Shown here: positions 7,283 to 16,011 of the stretch, piece by piece
Position numbering within the stretch: position 1 is the stretch's first letter
Layout of the letters: the number at the start of each line of letters is the position of its first letter
Source: Campylobacterota bacterium
Lineage (GTDB): Bacteria > Campylobacterota > Campylobacteria > Campylobacterales > Nitratiruptoraceae
NCBI GenBank assembly: GCA_009659895.1
Contig: PUXX01000021.1
Location: forward strand, 1 to 56,440
DNA: 56,440 nt
Direction of reading: 5' to 3'
The notes under the pieces: model-generated
The model's database searches: none
Told to the model about the DNA's origin: nothing
What the model saw: the letters and a program-made list of their open reading frames with translations, nothing else
Position numbers and translations under genes: made by a program

Positions 7283-9450
7283 TAGGGAAACTCCTCGGCG
7301 ACGGTATACTCGCACTCAATATTGATCTGTTCATATTCTGGTGGCGTGGTGGCGTTTGCCTCCGCTTGGGTTCGCATCGGCCAGACGCAAAGGATATAGT
7401 CCCCATTGGCATCGGTCTTTTGCAGATACTTCGATCCGCTACATCCAGCCCGGTAGTACTCCAAAGTGGAGGTAAACTTCAATGGCTTTGCAAGCTTGCC
7501 ATCGACTTTGCAGTGTCTAGCGAAGTTTGCGTACTGATACTTTCTGGGTGTATCCTCAAAGGTGATCTTGACCTTGTAGACACAAAGCTCACTAGCACAA
7601 CTATCCATTTCGCTGCCAATGAGATTGGTACCGGTAAGAGTCCTTTTGAAAGAGTTGCCTATGCGATCTTTGCCCTCACCGGTCGTGACGGAAAAGAAGA
7701 GATCTTTGCCCGCAAAAAAGGATGGATAGTAGAGTCTAAAAGTGGTCTCCCCTTCGTTGCTGAGTTGATAGATCCCATCACGCCTATCCAAAAAGACCAT
7801 GGCAATCGTATCTCTTGTAGGATCGTATCTGGTCTCATTGCCGATCACGAAGCTGAGTCGATCCTTTTTGGGCCCATCATATCGCTGCTTCAAGACCAAA
7901 GAGTCACTTGTGAGCACCTCTACCACATCCCAAAGCCCCAAAATGGTCTTGTCAGTGTTTGGTTTCATCTTGTTTGGCAAGATCATCACTTTGTCCACGC
8001 TTGGAGTTACCTCCAAAAGATCGAATCTTTGGGTCTTGAAGAGCGTCTTGTCCACAAAGCGCTCTAGCACTCCCGTATAGGGCTCGGTATAGATATCTTC
8101 GTAGTAGATGTATGGATTGCTCTGATCTAGAGCTCCACTCAAGAAGGTGTCGTAGTAGACCTCTTCGTATAAGATCTTTGGATTGAGCACGCCGATGCGT
8201 ACTTTTGAGTTGAAAAGCTCAAAATTGTCGGTATGGACAGAGTAGGTATCGATAAAGAGGCCTGTGGCTTTGTCATACTCTGTCCCTACATAGGCGATGA
8301 CAAATTTTCCTATAGGAATATCGGCTACCGGTATGAGGAGTTTGGCCTCTTTGTGGATACCGTTGACAAAATCGACACTCATGACCAAAGAGAAGGTATT
8401 TACGCCACTCAAAGCCTCCACATAGACCATTCCTGCACTCTCAAGATCATCCAACTCCAATCTCTTGACCTTCTCTTGGGTGTTTTTGATCAAGTAGCCG
8501 TTTTGGGCCTCGAAGATGACCTTTTGGATCTGATCTTGTGGGGCCACTTCGCCATTGATCAAGATCTGGTAGTTAACAGCAGCCGCTCTTTGGGGTCGGA
8601 GTCTCTTTTGATCGAAACTTAAAGCAACATCATAAAACTCAACCGGCGGCTTCTCTACATAGAAGGTATAGGTAGCCCGCTTGACGATATCAAAAGGGGT
8701 AGAAGCGATACTCACCTCTATCTCCACAGGCGCGGGACCGGGCCTGTTTTTGCTCAGTACATCAAACTCTCCATAGCCGCTTGGGTTGTCCACCACAAGC
8801 TCATAGACCGGTTTTCGCTGAGGGTCTAAAATCAAAATCTTGTCGCTATCTAGGGTACGTATGATGATACTCTTGATCTTGGATGAGGGGATCTGAGCTC
8901 CAGATGGGTCGGTGATCTTGTAGATCACACTCTTAGTGGCGTTTTGCTTGATCTTGTCGGAGTGGTCCTTGGGTGTTAAGGAAATGAAGAAGTTCTCCTG
9001 CTTGGTCATATTGGTCAATGTCACCGGCCCAAACTCCTGGCTCTTGGTGCTGCTGTACTCTCCCACTTTATTGACCATGAGCTTCTTGCCACTGACGACG
9101 ATGGTCTGGACCATACATCTGGGTGTGGCGAAGGTGATGGTAAATGGCAGATAGTTCCTATCGGTAATGTCGTTGAGCTCAAAGAGCGTGGAGTCCTGGA
9201 CCAGGCAGCTTCCAGCATCGATCTGCTCTATCTGAAGATAATAGCGCTTTGAGGCTAGATCTGTACTGATCCCCTCATTTTCTCCTACATAGAGCTGTCC
9301 TTGGACGGTGTACTCATCTACATAGGAAAAATATGATCGCTCCTGGGCTGTGGCGCTATCAGCACCTTTGGCCGAAGATGGTCCATAGGCAGTAGGCTGG
9401 GTGAAACTTACAAAAAAAGCGGTAATGGCCGCTAGGAGACTCTTTAGCAT
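7279..9450 (-). CDS. Large exported protein of unknown function
   Basis: A 723-residue protein with a Sec-type signal peptide (MLKSLLAAITAFFVSFTQPTAYG, probable cleavage near residue 22) and a long beta-rich body without membrane spans. I recognise no domain. Pieces such as VEIEVSIASTPFDIVKRATYTFYV alternate like immunoglobulin-type or filamin-like sheets, which is only an impression. Cysteines occur in an early pair and in a C-terminal cluster (CASELC and four more), suggesting periplasmic or surface disulfides. There is no outer-membrane C-terminal signature and no lipobox. It is a single-gene unit, convergent with the small membrane protein gene and followed upstream by the glycosylase gene. 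Confidence 0.8.
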   Translation of the reverse strand: MLKSLLAAITAFFVSFTQPTAYGPSSAKGADSATAQERSYFSYVDEYTVQGQLYVGENEGISTDLASKRYYLQIEQIDAGSCLVQDSTLFELNDITDRNYLPFTITFATPRCMVQTIVVSGKKLMVNKVGEYSSTKSQEFGPVTLTNMTKQENFFISLTPKDHSDKIKQNATKSVIYKITDPSGAQIPSSKIKSIIIRTLDSDKILILDPQRKPVYELVVDNPSGYGEFDVLSKNRPGPAPVEIEVSIASTPFDIVKRATYTFYVEKPPVEFYDVALSFDQKRLRPQRAAAVNYQILINGEVAPQDQIQKVIFEAQNGYLIKNTQEKVKRLELDDLESAGMVYVEALSGVNTFSLVMSVDFVNGIHKEAKLLIPVADIPIGKFVIAYVGTEYDKATGLFIDTYSVHTDNFELFNSKVRIGVLNPKILYEEVYYDTFLSGALDQSNPYIYYEDIYTEPYTGVLERFVDKTLFKTQRFDLLEVTPSVDKVMILPNKMKPNTDKTILGLWDVVEVLTSDSLVLKQRYDGPKKDRLSFVIGNETRYDPTRDTIAMVFLDRRDGIYQLSNEGETTFRLYYPSFFAGKDLFFSVTTGEGKDRIGNSFKRTLTGTNLIGSEMDSCASELCVYKVKITFEDTPRKYQYANFARHCKVDGKLAKPLKFTSTLEYYRAGCSGSKYLQKTDANGDYILCVWPMRTQAEANATTPPEYEQINIECEYTVAEEFPY

Positions 9451-9499
9451 CGTAAACCCCTCATATTACAAATTGTGATTTAGCTAGATTGTAACGAAA

Positions 9500-10027
9500 T
9501 TATCGTAAAAAATCTTTTAAAATGGACCACTGGGCCCTCTTTTCCTCAAACGAGACCTTTTGGAAAGCTGGTGAGGGTGAGAGGAGATAGTGTCTTGGAA
9601 TCTGAAGATGGTGAAAGTTTCGCTCAAAGAGTTCTTGAGACTTTCTTCCGGTAAAGAAGATCGCTTCGATATTGGGATACTTTTTCAAGAGTCCTTCGAT
9701 ATCGTTGATCTGGATATTTTTAAGGGAGCTATCTAGTGAGTTTTGGCGGCTGCACCCCTTGACCATATCCCATAAGGCGATCCTGTGTCTGCGTAAAAAA
9801 GAGATCTTTTGATCGATACTTTTAGGAGTCTCCTCATCAAAAAGGGATGCTAAAAGCCTCCAAAACTGATTTTGGGGATGGGCGTAATAAAAACTCTTCT
9901 CAAAAGATTTGACACTGGGAAAAGTCCCTAATATGAGGACCTTGGAGTCATTGTCGATGATGGGATCAAAAGGATGGGAAAGAGTTTGGGGGCTACAGCC
10001 CCCTGAAGCGTTATTCGACTTCCGCAT
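9500..10027 (-). CDS. Family 6 uracil-DNA glycosylase type, probable hypoxanthine-DNA glycosylase
   Basis: The core reads [31 protein letters not shown] and LLSPSPAF, which match the uracil-DNA glycosylase superfamily member that removes deoxyinosine (family 6). It should excise hypoxanthine from deaminated DNA. The track start at 10126 gives 33 residues with no family support, all inside dnaK. The ATG at 10027 gives about 175 residues, close to the family size, and still overlaps dnaK by 17 bases. A perfect hairpin lies a few codons after this start, and there is no convincing ribosome site, so translation may depend on dnaK. The start is therefore uncertain; the family call is firmer. Confidence 0.75.
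   Translation of the reverse strand: MRKSNNASGGCSPQTLSHPFDPIIDNDSKVLILGTFPSVKSFEKSFYYAHPQNQFWRLLASLFDEETPKSIDQKISFLRRHRIALWDMVKGCSRQNSLDSSLKNIQINDIEGLLKKYPNIEAIFFTGRKSQELFERNFHHLQIPRHYLLSPSPAFQKVSFEEKRAQWSILKDFLR
9988..10003 (-). terminator. Hairpin just after dnaK, weak terminator or intercistronic stem
   Basis: On the minus strand GGGGGC-TGTA-GCCCCC starts seven bases after the dnaK stop codon. The stem is perfect and very stable, but only AAACTCTTTCCC follows, so the T-tract is poor. It may reduce read-through from the heat-shock operon into the glycosylase gene or protect the dnaK mRNA end. It lies within the predicted start region of that gene. Confidence 0.45.
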
Positions 10028-11906
10028 CGATGACTTCGTCGTCACCGCCACTCTTTTTGTTCTGATCCGAAGAGGCGCCACCGCCAGCCTCACCGCCTTG
10101 CTCTTTTTTGTACATCGCTTCGGCAAGCTTGTGACTTACTTGCGTAAGCGCCTGGACTTTGGCCTCGATCTGCTCTTTGGTGGCGTTTTCATCTTTGAGC
10201 GTCTCTTTGAGATCGTTCAAAGCAGCCTCAATCGCCGCTCTATCTTCGGCGCTGATAGCATCGCCCACCTCTTTGAGGCTCTTTTCGGTCTGATAGGCAA
10301 GCGCATCGGCTTGGTTGCGGGCTTCGATAAGCTCACGTCGTTTCTTGTCCTCTTCTTTGTGGGCTTCGGCTTCTTGGATCATCTTTTGGATCTCCTCTTC
10401 GCTTAGCCCGCTCGATCCTGTGATCTTGATCTCTTGCTCTTTACCGGTCGCCTTGTCTTTGGCGCTCACGGTCAAGATACCGTTGGCGTCGATATCGAAG
10501 GTCACTTCAATTTGAGGCACACCTCTAGGAGCCGGTGGGATCCCTTCAAGTGTGAATTGACCCAGTGATTTGTTGTCTTTGGCCATCTCACGCTCACCTT
10601 GGAGCACGTGGATGGTGACCGCCGGCTGATTATCCTCGGCAGTGCTAAAGATCTGGGTCTTCTTCACAGGAATCGTAGTCCCTTTTTCGATGATCTTGGT
10701 CATGACACCACCAAGAGTCTCGATACCCAAGCTAAGAGGTGTGACATCGAGCAAGAGTACGTCTTTGACATCACCCTTGAGGACCGCTCCTTGGATAGCA
10801 GCACCGATAGCCACCACTTCGTCAGGGTTGACGGACTTGTTGGGCTCTTTGCCAAAGAACTCTTTGACTTTTCTTTGCACAAGTGGAATTCTCGTACTTC
10901 CACCTACCAAGATCACCTCATTGACCTCCTCTTTGCTAAGACCGGAGTCTTTGAGGACATTGGCCGCGATCTCGATGGTCTTGTCCACGAGATCTTCGAT
11001 GAGGCTTTCAAACTTCGCTCTGGTGAGCTTTTTGACCAGGTGCTTCGGACCGGTCTGATCGGCTGTGATAAAAGGCAGGTTGATCTCGGTCTCCATCGCA
11101 GAGCTGAGCTCTTTTTTGGCGTTTTCGGCTGCCTCTTTGAGTCGCTGGAGCGCCATGATGTCTTGTTTGAGATCAATACCGGTCTCTTTTTTGAACTCTT
11201 CGACAAGCCAGTCGATGATTCTGTTGTCAAAGTCGTCTCCACCCAAGAAAGCGTCACCGCCGGTCGCCAATACCTCGACCACATTGTCACCGGTCTCTAG
11301 GATAGTAACGTCAAATGTACCACCACCAAGATCGTAGACGACGATTTTTTCGGCCTTTTTCTTATCAAGACCATAGGCAAGTGCCGCCGCGGTCGGTTCG
11401 TTGATAATCCGAAGGACATTGAGCCCCGCAATCGTTCCAGCCTCTTTCGTCGCCTTTCTTTGAGCGTCGTTGAAATAGGCAGGCACGGTAATGACCGCTT
11501 CGGTGATCTCTTGGCCAAGATAGGCTTCGGCGTCCTCTTTGAGCTTCATCAAGATCTTGGCACTGATCTCTTGTGGAGTGTAGACCTTGCCGTCCACCTC
11601 TACCGCACATGCACCATTTCGATCGACGATCTTGTATGGAAGGCGCTTCTTGGCCTCTTGGGCCTGGGGCTCGTTACACATCATCCCCATGATTCGCTTG
11701 ACGCTGTAGATGGTGCGCTCTGGGTTGGTGATCATCTGTCGCTTGGCAGGATCACCTACTAGCACTTCACCTTTGTCGGTAAAAGCCACGACAGATGGTG
11801 TGGTGTTTTTCCCCTCTTTGTTGGGGATCACCTTCGCCTCTTTCCCCTCATAAATCGCCATACATGAGTTTGTTGTCCCTAAGTCTATACCCAATACTTT
11901 GCTCAT
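10011..11906 (-). CDS. dnaK: Molecular chaperone DnaK (Hsp70)
   Basis: A 631-residue Hsp70 with the opening [11 protein letters not shown]-type nucleotide loop ([11 protein letters not shown] here), the phosphate-2 motif [22 protein letters not shown], and a C-terminal lid ending in acidic [10 protein letters not shown]. It folds and protects proteins with GrpE and DnaJ. The ATG at 11906 (MSKVLG) follows AAGGAG at five bases; the track start two codons earlier is a GTG without a better site. It follows grpE after a 69-base gap in the hrcA-grpE-dnaK operon and is expected to be controlled by HrcA through the operator ahead of hrcA. No dnaJ is adjacent. Confidence 0.98.
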   Translation of the reverse strand: MSKVLGIDLGTTNSCMAIYEGKEAKVIPNKEGKNTTPSVVAFTDKGEVLVGDPAKRQMITNPERTIYSVKRIMGMMCNEPQAQEAKKRLPYKIVDRNGACAVEVDGKVYTPQEISAKILMKLKEDAEAYLGQEITEAVITVPAYFNDAQRKATKEAGTIAGLNVLRIINEPTAAALAYGLDKKKAEKIVVYDLGGGTFDVTILETGDNVVEVLATGGDAFLGGDDFDNRIIDWLVEEFKKETGIDLKQDIMALQRLKEAAENAKKELSSAMETEINLPFITADQTGPKHLVKKLTRAKFESLIEDLVDKTIEIAANVLKDSGLSKEEVNEVILVGGSTRIPLVQRKVKEFFGKEPNKSVNPDEVVAIGAAIQGAVLKGDVKDVLLLDVTPLSLGIETLGGVMTKIIEKGTTIPVKKTQIFSTAEDNQPAVTIHVLQGEREMAKDNKSLGQFTLEGIPPAPRGVPQIEVTFDIDANGILTVSAKDKATGKEQEIKITGSSGLSEEEIQKMIQEAEAHKEEDKKRRELIEARNQADALAYQTEKSLKEVGDAISAEDRAAIEAALNDLKETLKDENATKEQIEAKVQALTQVSHKLAEAMYKKEQGGEAGGGASSDQNKKSGGDDEVIDAEVE

Positions 11907-11975
11907 TGTCACTCCTTTTGCTGTTTTTCGAAATTATAGTTATTTTGGCTCAAAATATCTGCTACCAAAGTTGCA

Positions 11976-12509
11976 CTATTTGGCGACGCTTACTTTGGCA
12001 GGCCGCAAGATACGCTCTTTGTATTTGTATCCTTTTTGGATGACCTGGACGATCTCTCCCGCGTTCTTCTTAGCATCATCCACTTGAAGGATCGCTTCGT
12101 GAAGATGAGGATTGAACTCTCCTCCCTCTTCGATCTCGATCACTTCGATGCCGTTCTTTTTGAAGGCTTTGATAAATTGATCGATGGTAAGCTCGATCCC
12201 TTTTTTGAGCTCCTCGACCGCCTCTTCGGCGTTGAGGTTTTCATTGCTCACCACCGCCAAAGCCATATCAAGACTATCAAGGGCTGGCAAAAGATCTTGG
12301 GCGAATTTCTCCAGCGCATACTCGATGGCTTGGATCTTCTCTCGCTCCAAGCGCTTTTTGGTATTTTCAAAATCGGCATGGACTCTTAGATACTTCTCTT
12401 CCCACTCCTTAAGCTGCTCTTGACACTCCTGGAGCTTTTGCTCTAGCTCCTCGCAAGAGTGTTTTTGCTGCTCTTTGTGCTCTTTTTGGCTCTGTTTTTT
12501 TTGTGCCAT
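11976..12509 (-). CDS. grpE: Nucleotide exchange factor GrpE
   Basis: A 177-residue GrpE. The N-terminal half is a long, charged coiled coil (about residues 10-75), typical of the dimer helix, with YLRVHADFENTKKRLEREK as the family signature. The C-terminal beta domain includes GEFNPHLHEAI and a VQKGY-type ending (VIQKGYKYKERILRPAKV). It releases ADP from DnaK and resets the chaperone cycle. It starts three bases after the hrcA stop and precedes dnaK, matching the usual heat-shock operon order. The N-terminus is rich in Q, K and E repeats (QKKQSQKEHKEQQK), a low-complexity tail common in this factor. Confidence 0.97.
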   Translation of the reverse strand: MAQKKQSQKEHKEQQKHSCEELEQKLQECQEQLKEWEEKYLRVHADFENTKKRLEREKIQAIEYALEKFAQDLLPALDSLDMALAVVSNENLNAEEAVEELKKGIELTIDQFIKAFKKNGIEVIEIEEGGEFNPHLHEAILQVDDAKKNAGEIVQVIQKGYKYKERILRPAKVSVAK

Positions 12510-12512
12510 GGT

Positions 12513-13289
12513 TCACTCCTTGTCTAGATTTTTCAAAAAGGCGCAGTAATCTTTGTGCAACTCTCCTAGCAACAATACCTCAGCCCTCTTCTCGCTTATG
12601 ACGAAAAATTTGTAGCTTAGGTACTTTCCCTCAAATCTGAGCCCAGGCTTCTCCCAAGCGAGCCTGCGACCCTTGACAATATCGACTAGATTGGCCTTCG
12701 CCCAGCTACTATCTGCCACTCCTAGCCTCAGCAGCTCTTCAAGATTGTAGAGCTCAAACTCCTCCGTAGCGAAGGATTTGATCTTTTGGCCTGCGGCCAT
12801 CAGCCCTACACTCATACAGTGTTCGGCCACATCCAAAGCCTCTTTGCCCACCAGCGAGTCAAGAAACTTTTCCACCTTTTCATTATACGCTAAAATGAGC
12901 TCCTCGTCACCAAATACCACGACCAAAAAGCGATTGTCGTAATTTTGCACCTCTTGAAGAGGAGCCCTTTTGTAGCGACTATACTCACATACCACTTCAT
13001 AGCGGTCTGCTAGGGCCTCAAGATCTGGAAAGGAGCGCAGACGAAAGGTCCGCTTCCTAAGACGTGCCCTCCAGTATTGGCGCAAAGATTTTTGGCTAGG
13101 AATGCGTCCACTGCTGATATGGCGCTTTTGGAGATAGCCATTTTGGGTCAGTTGCTTGAAATAGTAGCGTATCGTCGCACTTGAGAGCGTGATGGGCAGA
13201 TGCTCTTGAAGCTGCTTTGAGCTTACCGGCTCTTGCGTCTTGAGATACTCCTCGATCACACCCTCTAAGACGATATGCCTCTTTTGCAT
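12513..13289 (-). CDS. hrcA: Heat-inducible transcription repressor HrcA
   Basis: A 258-residue HrcA. The N-terminal winged-helix domain shows LEGVIEEYLKTQEPVSSKQL and SSATIRYYFKQL, the DNA-recognition region. The rest is the GAF-like and dimerisation part. It is shorter than Bacillus HrcA (about 340 residues) but similar to the compact versions of Campylobacterota. It represses heat-shock operons by binding CIRCE. The ATG directly abuts a CIRCE half-site, so the gene is almost surely autoregulated. It heads hrcA-grpE-dnaK, and a strong promoter precedes it. Confidence 0.93.
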   Translation of the reverse strand: MQKRHIVLEGVIEEYLKTQEPVSSKQLQEHLPITLSSATIRYYFKQLTQNGYLQKRHISSGRIPSQKSLRQYWRARLRKRTFRLRSFPDLEALADRYEVVCEYSRYKRAPLQEVQNYDNRFLVVVFGDEELILAYNEKVEKFLDSLVGKEALDVAEHCMSVGLMAAGQKIKSFATEEFELYNLEELLRLGVADSSWAKANLVDIVKGRRLAWEKPGLRFEGKYLSYKFFVISEKRAEVLLLGELHKDYCAFLKNLDKE

Positions 13290-13316
13290 TTAGCACTCAC
13301 CTCTTCCTTTTGCTGA
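13290..13316 (-). promoter_or_regulatory. Imperfect CIRCE operator upstream of hrcA
   Basis: On the plus strand TTAGCACTC, a 9-base spacer, then TTTTGCTGA. The CIRCE consensus is TTAGCACTC-N9-GAGTGCTAA. The half next to hrcA matches 9 of 9 and the distal half 5 of 9. It lies between the -10 box and the start codon, covers the likely transcription start and the ribosome site, and touches the ATG. This is where a repressor would block both initiation and clearance. Confidence 0.8.
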
Positions 13317-13320
13317 GGAT

Positions 13321-13350
13321 ATTATACAATATTGAGTGAAGTAGTGTCAA
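13321..13350 (-). promoter_or_regulatory. Sigma-70-type promoter of hrcA-grpE-dnaK
   Basis: On the minus strand a perfect TTGACA (-35) is separated by 18 bases from a perfect TATAAT (-10). The -10 box ends four bases before the distal CIRCE half. Both elements match consensus, so this should be a strong vegetative promoter that needs repression, consistent with the operator beside it. Confidence 0.85.
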
Positions 13351-13478
13351 GTTTATTAAGCTCAATGGGTTAGCTGACAAAAATGGCAGCGATATATCCA
13401 GATCTGAAGGAAAGATCAAAAGGAAAAACAGCAATGGATTTTAGGGAAAAATATTGATGAAGAAAATGGGGAGGAAGA

Positions 13479-13492
13479 AGAGGTTACCCTCT
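13479..13492 (-). terminator. Weak hairpin at the end of rpsO
   Basis: On the minus strand AGAGG-GTAA-CCTCT includes the rpsO stop codon and is followed by pyrimidine-rich TCTTCCTCC. It has a 5-base-pair stem with a GNRA-type loop, but lacks a true T-run, so it is at best a weak terminator. The stretch between it and the hrcA promoter shows no other feature. Confidence 0.3.
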
Positions 13493-13753
13493 AATTCCTA
13501 GCTCTTTGATCACTTGAGTATATTTGTCGTAATCTTTTTTCTTGAGGTATCGTAGAAGTCTCTTTCTCTGTCCTACAAGCTTCAAAAGACCAAGTCTGGA
13601 TGAGTGATCTTTTTTGTGCTCTTTGAGATGCTCGGTAAGATAGTTGATCCTCTCGCTAAGAAGGGCGATCTGAACCGCCGGACTGCCTGTGTCACCTTCA
13701 TGCTCTGCGAATTTGGAGATGATCTCCTGCTTCTTCGCCGAATCCAAAGCCAT
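13484..13753 (-). CDS. rpsO: 30S ribosomal protein S15
   Basis: An 89-residue S15 of standard length with the conserved core [34 protein letters not shown] and the ending [10 protein letters not shown]. It binds the central domain of 16S rRNA early in 30S assembly. It is a single-gene unit with its own promoter, divergent from the Rrf2 regulator. The start is an ATG preceded by AGGAGGC. S15 often represses its own mRNA, but I see no clear leader structure here. Confidence 0.98.
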   Translation of the reverse strand: MALDSAKKQEIISKFAEHEGDTGSPAVQIALLSERINYLTEHLKEHKKDHSSRLGLLKLVGQRKRLLRYLKKKDYDKYTQVIKELGIRG

Positions 13754-13790
13754 GATAGCCTCCTGATTGGTCTAAATTTTGTGAATGGCA

Positions 13791-13818
13791 ATTATAGCTA
13801 AAAAAGTCTCATTTGCAA
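13791..13818 (-). promoter_or_regulatory. Promoter of rpsO
   Basis: On the minus strand TTGCAA and a perfect TATAAT are separated by 16 bases, ending about 38 bases before the rpsO start codon. The -35 box matches consensus at four of six positions. Confidence 0.6.
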
Positions 13819-13857
13819 AACTCAAGAGAAATCACCCTATAAATAGGATAAATTTAG

Positions 13858-13863
13858 TATAAT
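13858..13863 (+). promoter_or_regulatory. -10 box of the Rrf2 regulator gene
   Basis: A perfect TATAAT lies 28 bases before the Rrf2 start codon. No good -35 box is seen at 16-18 bases, which is common in Campylobacterota promoters. The A/T-rich region between this and the rpsO promoter may also hold the regulator's own operator. Confidence 0.5.
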
Positions 13864-13890
13864 TTCAAAAAAGAATATAAAGGCCTATGG

Positions 13891-14292
13891 ATGCTATTTA
13901 CACGAGCCACGGAATATGCTCTTTTGGCGCTGGTGATCATCGCAAAAGAGAACAAGCCCTTGGGTACCGACTATCTCTCAAAAAGGCTCAATATCTCACG
14001 AAGTTTTTTGGCCAAGATCTTGCAAAATCTGGCCAAAAAGAAGATCTTGGTCTCCTACAAAGGAGCGACAGGAGGATTCATGCTGGCACGCCCCGCTCAC
14101 AATATCTCCATCAAAGAGATCACCGACGCAGCTGAGGGGCGGGGGGTAGCCATCTTCGACTGCGCCCCGGATCAAGCCTGCTGTCCTAGCAATCAAGGGG
14201 ACTTTTGTACACTCTGGCCCTTTTTGAACAGACTTCAAACGAAGGTCGACACCTTTTTGCAAGAGCTTAGCCTCAAAGATATCATGGAGTAG
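13891..14292 (+). CDS. Rrf2 family transcriptional regulator with cysteine cluster
   Basis: A 133-residue protein with the Rrf2 winged helix: RATEYALLALVIIAK at the start, LSKRLNISRSFLAKILQNL as recognition helix, and KGATGGFMLARP as the wing. Four cysteines (C91, C97, C98, C106 in CAPDQACCPSNQGDFC) could hold an iron-sulfur cluster as in IscR, NsrR or RsrR. It probably senses redox, nitric oxide or cluster status, but the sequence does not say which. The ATG at 13891 gives the family start MLFTRATEYA. It overlaps nothing and is followed two bases later by the DHH phosphoesterase gene, so the two likely share a transcript. Confidence 0.88.
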   Translation: MLFTRATEYALLALVIIAKENKPLGTDYLSKRLNISRSFLAKILQNLAKKKILVSYKGATGGFMLARPAHNISIKEITDAAEGRGVAIFDCAPDQACCPSNQGDFCTLWPFLNRLQTKVDTFLQELSLKDIME

Positions 14293-14294
14293 CA

Positions 14295-15302
14295 ATGGCA
14301 TTTTATCATCTCTCACATACCGACCTGGATGGCTATACCTGCCAATACATCACAAAACAGCTCTACCCCCAGGGGCGCTTTTTTAACGCCAACTATGGAG
14401 AAGAGGTGCAAGTGCGTATCGATCAGATCCTAGATCTCATCGCACAAGAGCAAGAGCCCTCCCTCTTTCTCATCACCGATCTCAACCTCAACGACCATGA
14501 AGCTAGCTATCTCGATCAAAAGATCAAAAAGCTTGAGAGCGTGGAGCTCATGCTCCTAGATCACCACGCCTCTGGACTAGAGACCTCTTTGGGCTATGGA
14601 TGGTACCATCTGGATGTGACCAAATCGGCCTCCTTGATCACCTTTGAGCGATTCAAAAAAGAGAGCATAACCCATCTAGAGCCTCTTGTAAGGGCGGTCA
14701 ACGCCGTGGATATCTGGCTTCAAGAAGATCGGCTCTTTGAATTTGGCAAAGTGCTGATGCGGCTGGTGGATGAGGCCAAGGAGATCAATCGCTACACCTT
14801 CAACGAAGACTCCATAGCCTACAAACACGCCATGCTCCAAAGCGCTCTGCCATATTTGGAGCGACCAGACGGTCATATCGCCCTGGACGATGATCTATGC
14901 AAGATCAAAAAGGCCCACTTCCTCCAAGATGGTGCCGATACGTTGGACAACCTCCTTACAGCCCACATCCTCAAACTCCTAGCCTCTCAAAAGGAGCGTA
15001 TGAGTATCTCTTTTCAAGAGTACAAAGGGATCCTCACCTACGGTATTCAAAATAGCTCTATCGTGGGCAACGCCTTTTTAAAAGCCAATCCAGATTTTCA
15101 CTTTTTCATGAATGTCAGCCCAAGAGGGACCTTTAGTCTTAGAGCCGATAACAAAATGGACGTGAGCAAAATGGCTCAAATGATAGCTGGAGGCGGTGGC
15201 CACCCAAACGCAAGTGGTGGGAAGATCGAGGATTTTCGGGAGTTTTTTGTCTATGAGGATCTGCGCTCCTTCATCCAAGAGCTTTTAGAGCGCAAAGGAT
15301 AG
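14295..15302 (+). CDS. DHH family phosphoesterase
   Basis: A 335-residue protein with the DHH motifs HTDLDG (residues 8-13), TDLNL and MLLDHH, plus the C-terminal DHHA1 motif GGGGHPNASGG. These coordinate metals in RecJ-like and NrnA-like phosphodiesterases. Targets in the family include short oligonucleotides, pAp and cyclic dinucleotides; the sequence does not decide between them. It starts two bases after the Rrf2 stop, so it is probably in that operon. It converges on cmoA with a single base between stop codons. Confidence 0.88.
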   Translation: MAFYHLSHTDLDGYTCQYITKQLYPQGRFFNANYGEEVQVRIDQILDLIAQEQEPSLFLITDLNLNDHEASYLDQKIKKLESVELMLLDHHASGLETSLGYGWYHLDVTKSASLITFERFKKESITHLEPLVRAVNAVDIWLQEDRLFEFGKVLMRLVDEAKEINRYTFNEDSIAYKHAMLQSALPYLERPDGHIALDDDLCKIKKAHFLQDGADTLDNLLTAHILKLLASQKERMSISFQEYKGILTYGIQNSSIVGNAFLKANPDFHFFMNVSPRGTFSLRADNKMDVSKMAQMIAGGGGHPNASGGKIEDFREFFVYEDLRSFIQELLERKG

Positions 15303-15303
15303 G

Positions 15304-16011
15304 CTACTTCCTGGCAAAAAAGGTAGCAAAGTTGGCCCAGCGAAAGATGGGCTCTACATAGCTAAAACCGGCATTTTTGATCATCTCCATATTCTCCTGG
15401 AGGCTAAAAGGGACCAAGACATTCTCCAGGGCCTCTCTTTTTTGGGCTATCTCAAAATCACTGTAGCCCTGGGCCTTTTTGAAGTCATAATAGATATCGA
15501 TAAGCTGTTTGTTGAGCCTTTTGTCTTCGCTGATTACCTTTTCGCTAAAGATGAAGATCCCCCCATCTTTGAGTCTATTATGGAGTGTTGCCACAAATCT
15601 CTCCCTTTTGAGCGGTCGTACGAACTGAAGCGTATAGTTGGCCACGAAGGCATCGGCCTCCAAAAAAGGATATTCCAATATATCTGCGTGGACAAACTGG
15701 ACTTCGACACCGTAGGCCTTGGCCTTTTTTTGGGATCTTTTTATCATGGCATCGGAGTTGTCCAGGCCAATAAGCTTTAGATCCTCCCTACGCAAAGCCA
15801 GATCGATCAGCAAAGAGCCAGTAGAAGAGCCAAGATCGTAGAGCCTGGCACCTTTTGGGAGATTTTTGATCAGCAGATCGATCACCAAGGCTTTGTTCTC
15901 TTTGTAAAAGGGGACACTTCGCTCGATCATATCGTCAAAGACACTGGCCACCTCCTCATCGAACTCAAACTGCTTGCCAATCGGCCTGGCAAAGAGTCTA
16001 TCTTTTGCCAT
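15304..16011 (-). CDS. cmoA: Carboxy-S-adenosyl-L-methionine synthase CmoA
   Basis: A 235-residue class I methyltransferase-fold protein with the SAM motif [16 protein letters not shown] and the CmoA features [19 protein letters not shown] and [16 protein letters not shown]. CmoA makes carboxy-SAM from SAM and prephenate for the cmo5U34 modification of tRNA wobble uridine. The ATG at 16011 is preferred over the GTG one codon earlier. It overlaps the exported DUF255 gene by 14 bases and closes the long minus-strand run. No cmoB is adjacent. Confidence 0.92.
   Translation of the reverse strand: MAKDRLFARPIGKQFEFDEEVASVFDDMIERSVPFYKENKALVIDLLIKNLPKGARLYDLGSSTGSLLIDLALRREDLKLIGLDNSDAMIKRSQKKAKAYGVEVQFVHADILEYPFLEADAFVANYTLQFVRPLKRERFVATLHNRLKDGGIFIFSEKVISEDKRLNKQLIDIYYDFKKAQGYSDFEIAQKREALENVLVPFSLQENMEMIKNAGFSYVEPIFRWANFATFFARK

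Noticed and set aside
9465-9479. ATTACAA-A-TTGTGAT as a CRP/FNR site
   Set aside because: Contains a TGTGA-like half only; spacing and second half do not match CRP or FNR consensus. Kept only as a note under the 723-residue protein.
12513-13289. hrcA as a truncated gene
   Set aside because: The short HrcA is usual in Campylobacterota, and both ends look intact.
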